Assembly (NCBI GenBank): GCA_007116835.1
Contig: SKHS01000049.1
Coordinates: 1 to 8,073 of the forward strand
DNA length: 8,073 bases
Reading direction: 5' to 3'
Source of the DNA: Halomonas sp.
GTDB taxonomy: Bacteria > Pseudomonadota > Gammaproteobacteria > Pseudomonadales > Halomonadaceae
A program made the translations under genes and the position numbers. Numbering within the stretch: the first letter of the stretch is position 1; every line of letters begins with the position of its first letter. Positions 5,474 to 8,073 of the stretch are shown one piece after another. The notes under the pieces were generated by a model. The model made no database searches and had not been told where the DNA came from. It worked only from the letters and a program-made list of their open reading frames with translations.

Positions 5474-6706
5474 ATGCAACTATCACGTCGCTTCGCTATC
5501 TCTGCGTTATCGGCAGCGGTTATCACTGCGGGCTATGCTCCCACGTTAGCCGCCAATGAAGGCATTTCAGATAATCAAATTCGTATTGGCTATCTAGCTG
5601 ATATGTCAGGTGTTTATCGCGACCCGATAGGCCCGCTAGGACAAGACGCCATTGAAATGGCGATTGAAGATATGGGCGGCAGCGTACACGGTGCCGAGGT
5701 GGTGCTCTTTAGTGCGGATGATCGTAACAGCCCAGATGTTGGCTCAAGCGTTGTGCGTGAGTGGATTGATGAGCGTAACGTCGACATGGTCACGGGGTTA
5801 GTGGCGTCATCGGTCACCTTGGCAGCCGTAGGCTTGTTGGAAGATGCGGATAAACTTGGCTTGGTGAATGGCGCTGTTTCGTCTAGCGTCACTAACGAAC
5901 ACTGCTCTCCTAATCATATTCACTGGGTTTATGACACCTGGGCGATGTCTAACGGTACGGCCAAGGCCATCACGCAGGAAGGCTACAAAAACTGGTATCT
6001 ACTCAGTGCCGATTACTCGTTTGGTCATGCACTTGAAGCGGATGTCGAGCGGGTAGTCACTGAACATGGTGGAACGATAGTCGGTAGCGCGCGCCACCCC
6101 TTCCCGAACAATGATTTCTCCTCCTTCATGCTGCAAGCCCAGGCATCGGGTGCTGATGTAATTGCCCTCAATAATGCCGGTGGGGACACCATCAATGCTG
6201 TACAAACGGCTGGCGAGTTCGGTATTACCCAAGCGGGTCAGATTCTAGCGGGCATGGTGCTGTTCAGCACTGATATACGCAGCATTGGTCTCGAAAATGC
6301 CCAAGGGCTGCAGTTCACCAAAGCATGGTATTACGACTTAAATGATGAGACCCGTGCGTGGGCAGAGCGCTTCCGTGAGCGTACCGGCAGCATGCCTACC
6401 ATGGTACACGCAGGTCTTTATTCCAGTACCCGCCACTACCTAGAAGCCATTGAGGCAACCGGAACAGACGATACGCAAACGGTTCGTCAGCAGATGGCCG
6501 ATACCCCCATTAACGATATTTTTGCAACGGGCGGCTACATCCGCGAAGACGGTCGTATGGTGCATGACATGTACCTCGTGGAAGTGAAAACACCAGAAGA
6601 AGCGGTTGATGAAGATGATCTTTTCAGAATTGTGCGCACTATTCCCGCCGAAGAAGCGTTCCGGCCACTGTCTGAAAGCGTCTGCCCACTCGTTAACCAG
6701 GGATAA
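5474..6706 (+). CDS. ABC transporter substrate-binding protein, type I periplasmic fold (branched-chain amino acid type)
   Basis: Periplasmic receptor of an ABC importer. The 410-residue protein starts at ATG 5474-5476 with AGG (5463-5465) 8 bases before it. The in-frame ATG at 5405 would add 23 polar residues before the signal peptide. Residues 1-26 form a signal peptide (R5-R6, hydrophobic core 7-22, cleavage probably after T-L-A26). The mature protein begins with the type I fold strand IRIGYLADMSGVYRD. Further family blocks are SADDRNSPD, a segment WVYDTWAMSNGTAKA (about 151-165), LSADYSFGHALE (177-188), DFSSFMLQAQASGADVIAL and NNAGGDT (233-239). Two cysteines, C144 and C404, could pair. 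The pattern fits the Liv-like receptors often encoded beside acyl-CoA ligases, which bind aromatic or other organic acids rather than amino acids. The ligand cannot be read from sequence. The acyl-CoA synthetase follows after 43 bases. Confidence 0.92.
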   Translation: MQLSRRFAISALSAAVITAGYAPTLAANEGISDNQIRIGYLADMSGVYRDPIGPLGQDAIEMAIEDMGGSVHGAEVVLFSADDRNSPDVGSSVVREWIDERNVDMVTGLVASSVTLAAVGLLEDADKLGLVNGAVSSSVTNEHCSPNHIHWVYDTWAMSNGTAKAITQEGYKNWYLLSADYSFGHALEADVERVVTEHGGTIVGSARHPFPNNDFSSFMLQAQASGADVIALNNAGGDTINAVQTAGEFGITQAGQILAGMVLFSTDIRSIGLENAQGLQFTKAWYYDLNDETRAWAERFRERTGSMPTMVHAGLYSSTRHYLEAIEATGTDDTQTVRQQMADTPINDIFATGGYIREDGRMVHDMYLVEVKTPEEAVDEDDLFRIVRTIPAEEAFRPLSESVCPLVNQG

Positions 6707-6716
6707 AACGCTGACG

Positions 6717-6742
6717 CCTTATCAACAAACATAACAATAAGG
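6717..6742 (+). promoter_or_regulatory. Potential hairpin covering the ribosome site of the acyl-CoA synthetase gene
   Basis: Arms CCTTAT (6717-6722) and ATAAGG (6737-6742) can pair perfectly around a 14-base loop. The right arm contains most of the AAGGA ribosome site (6739-6743), which is 6 bases before the ATG at 6750. Pairing would hide it. The stem is short and AT-rich, so stability is uncertain. Confidence 0.3.
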
Positions 6743-6749
6743 ACTTGGC

Positions 6750-8073
6750 ATGGAACACATATCTACCATTCATCGTAATACGATTGGCGCTGCGTTAAAT
6801 CGCAGTGCCCGCAAATATTCTGACCAGCTTGCGCTAACGTTTGGTGAGCGAACATGGAGCTATCAGTCGCTTAATGGCGCTGCTAACCGAGTGGCCAACG
6901 GCTTGTTAGCGGCGGGTCTTTCGCCTGGAGACCGGTTGGCGGTATACGGTAAAAACTCAGATGCTTATGTCATCGCCTGGCTTGCCGCCACTAAAGCAGG
7001 CTTAGTACATGTGCCTATTAATTTCGCGCTGAGTAGCGACGAGCTGCGCTATATCCTTGAGCAGTCTGGGGCGAAAGGGCTGCTAAGCGATATCGCATTC
7101 GCCGGTAAAGTACAGGAGGCAACCCAAGGATTAGCATTAACGGTCAATGGAACCCTGCATGCTGATCAACAAGACAGTCAATCAGGCAGTTTCGATGTTT
7201 TGACTTGTGTACGTTCTTCGCCATCAACAAGTGAGCCAACGGTTGCTCTAGGGGGAAGCAGCCTTGCACAGCTGCTTTATACCTCTGGCACAACGGCAGC
7301 ACCTAAAGCCGCCATGATGAGCCATCAAGCGCTGATGGCAGAATATATGGCCTGTATGGTGGAGTTGGATATCAAGGGAGGCGATGCCATGTTGGCTGCT
7401 CTTCCGCTTTACCACTCTGCACAAATGCATGTTTTTTTAATGCCCGCTCTGCTACTGGGTGCTCCCGTTCACCTGCTGGAAGCGCCGTTGCCAGATAGCT
7501 GCCTCGCGGCCATTGCCGAACAAAAAATCGTATCGTTTTTTGCACCACCCACGGTATGGATTAGCTTGCTGCGCCACGCTGACTTTGATCAGTTCGACCT
7601 GACTACGCTCAAGAAAGCGTACTACGGCGCTTCAATCATGCCGGTGCCTGTTTTGGAAGAGATGCAGCAGCGTTTCTTAGGCGTGGGTTTATATAACTGC
7701 TATGGGCAGAGTGAAATTGCTCCTTTGGCAACGGTGTTACGCCCAGAAGAGCATGCTGAACGTCCCGCATCGGCGGGACGGCCGATACTCACGGTAGAAA
7801 CGCGCATTGTTGATTTGGAAATGAACGACGTTGCCCCTGGAGAGCACGGTGAGATTGTTCACCGTTCGCCGCAGCTAATGACGGGCTACTGGGATAAGCC
7901 TGAGATGACCGCTGAAGCGTTCCAGGGCGGCTGGTTCCATTCTGGCGATGTGGGTTACTTCGATGAAGCTGGCTACTTATATGTTGTGGACCGGATTAAA
8001 GACGTTATCAACACGGGGGGAGTACTGGTCGCCAGCCGTGAAGTGGAAGAGGCGCTGTTTAAGCACTCGGCCA
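6750..8073 (+). CDS. Acyl-CoA synthetase (AMP-forming), C-terminus beyond the window
   Basis: Member of the ANL adenylating superfamily. It would convert a carboxylic acid, ATP and CoA into an acyl-CoA by way of an acyl-adenylate. The frame runs from ATG 6750 (AAGGA 6 bases upstream) for 441 codons to the right edge; the family is usually about 500-550 residues, so roughly the last fifth is missing. Motifs in order: phosphate loop YTSGTTAAPKAAM (177-189), LPLYHSAQMHVF, YYGASIMP, YNCYGQSE with Y318-G-Q-S-E322, SGDVGYFDEAGYLYV with D400, and the hinge D414-R-I-K-D-V-I-N-T-G-G. The phosphate loop has Ala after the conserved Lys, where Gly is usual. No signal peptide, so cytoplasmic. Position directly after a Liv-like receptor suggests activation of the imported acid. 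Fatty acid, aromatic acid or other substrate cannot be distinguished. Confidence 0.92.
   Translation, partial: MEHISTIHRNTIGAALNRSARKYSDQLALTFGERTWSYQSLNGAANRVANGLLAAGLSPGDRLAVYGKNSDAYVIAWLAATKAGLVHVPINFALSSDELRYILEQSGAKGLLSDIAFAGKVQEATQGLALTVNGTLHADQQDSQSGSFDVLTCVRSSPSTSEPTVALGGSSLAQLLYTSGTTAAPKAAMMSHQALMAEYMACMVELDIKGGDAMLAALPLYHSAQMHVFLMPALLLGAPVHLLEAPLPDSCLAAIAEQKIVSFFAPPTVWISLLRHADFDQFDLTTLKKAYYGASIMPVPVLEEMQQRFLGVGLYNCYGQSEIAPLATVLRPEEHAERPASAGRPILTVETRIVDLEMNDVAPGEHGEIVHRSPQLMTGYWDKPEMTAEAFQGGWFHSGDVGYFDEAGYLYVVDRIKDVINTGGVLVASREVEEALFKHSA

Noticed and set aside
5474..5551. Twin-arginine (Tat) signal in the solute-binding protein, from SRRFA
   Set aside because: The residues after R-R do not fit S-R-R-x-F-L-K (F is directly after RR). 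An ordinary Sec signal peptide with AxA-like cleavage explains it.
5614..5892. 92-codon antisense frame in the solute-binding protein gene, and similar antisense frames in the MATE, epmC, tatD and acyl-CoA synthetase genes
   Set aside because: They lie wholly inside well-supported genes, have low-complexity or incoherent products, and lack ribosome sites.
1..8073. Defence island, prophage, CRISPR or mobile element
   Set aside because: No repeats-and-spacers, transposase, integrase, toxin-antitoxin or restriction genes are visible. All recognised genes are housekeeping, transport or metabolic.

Overview
The window looks like ordinary chromosomal DNA from a gammaproteobacterium, most likely a moderately halophilic one such as Halomonas or a relative. 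The clues are an EpmC-type elongation factor P hydroxylase (a gammaproteobacterial enzyme), a DUF3080-type lipoprotein, a TatD close to the E. coli protein, acidic proteins, and GC content that looks to be in the mid-50s by eye. The genus is an inference and was not tested against any database. I see no rRNA, tRNA, CRISPR array, insertion sequence or prophage gene.

Layout: (1) Positions 1-514, minus strand: 5' part of an unrecognised hypothetical protein with a very strong Shine-Dalgarno; its 3' end lies outside the window. (2) Positions 628-3051, minus strand: a MATE-family multidrug/sodium antiporter followed 3 bases later by a DUF3080 lipoprotein whose ribosome binding site lies inside the last codons of the MATE gene. 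(3) Positions 3052-3234: a divergent intergenic region with candidate promoters facing both ways. (4) Positions 3235-3819, plus strand: epmC, overlapping the next gene tail to tail by 4 bases. (5) Positions 3816-5159, minus strand: tatD followed by a 159-residue protein that reads like a worn DnaQ-type exonuclease domain. (6) Positions 5160-5473: a 314-base divergent intergenic region with small repeats and a candidate promoter. (7) Positions 5474-8073, plus strand: a type I periplasmic solute-binding protein followed by an acyl-CoA synthetase (AMP-forming) that runs off the right edge.

How the genes work together: the solute-binding protein and the acyl-CoA synthetase form a plausible uptake-and-activation operon, in which a carboxylic acid is captured in the periplasm and turned into its CoA thioester once imported. 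The ABC permease and ATPase genes are not visible and would be expected downstream. The MATE and DUF3080 genes look translationally coupled. TatD (a metal-dependent nuclease) and the exonuclease-like protein form a two-gene unit. EpmC would perform the last step of EF-P modification, with EF-P, EpmA and EpmB encoded elsewhere.

Several apparent open reading frames begin too far upstream. Ribosome binding sites and family lengths point to starts at 3051 (TTG, MATE), 5159 (GTG, tatD) and 5474 (ATG, solute-binding protein). I did not find a convincing undescribed system. The most interesting item is the degenerate exonuclease-like partner of TatD.
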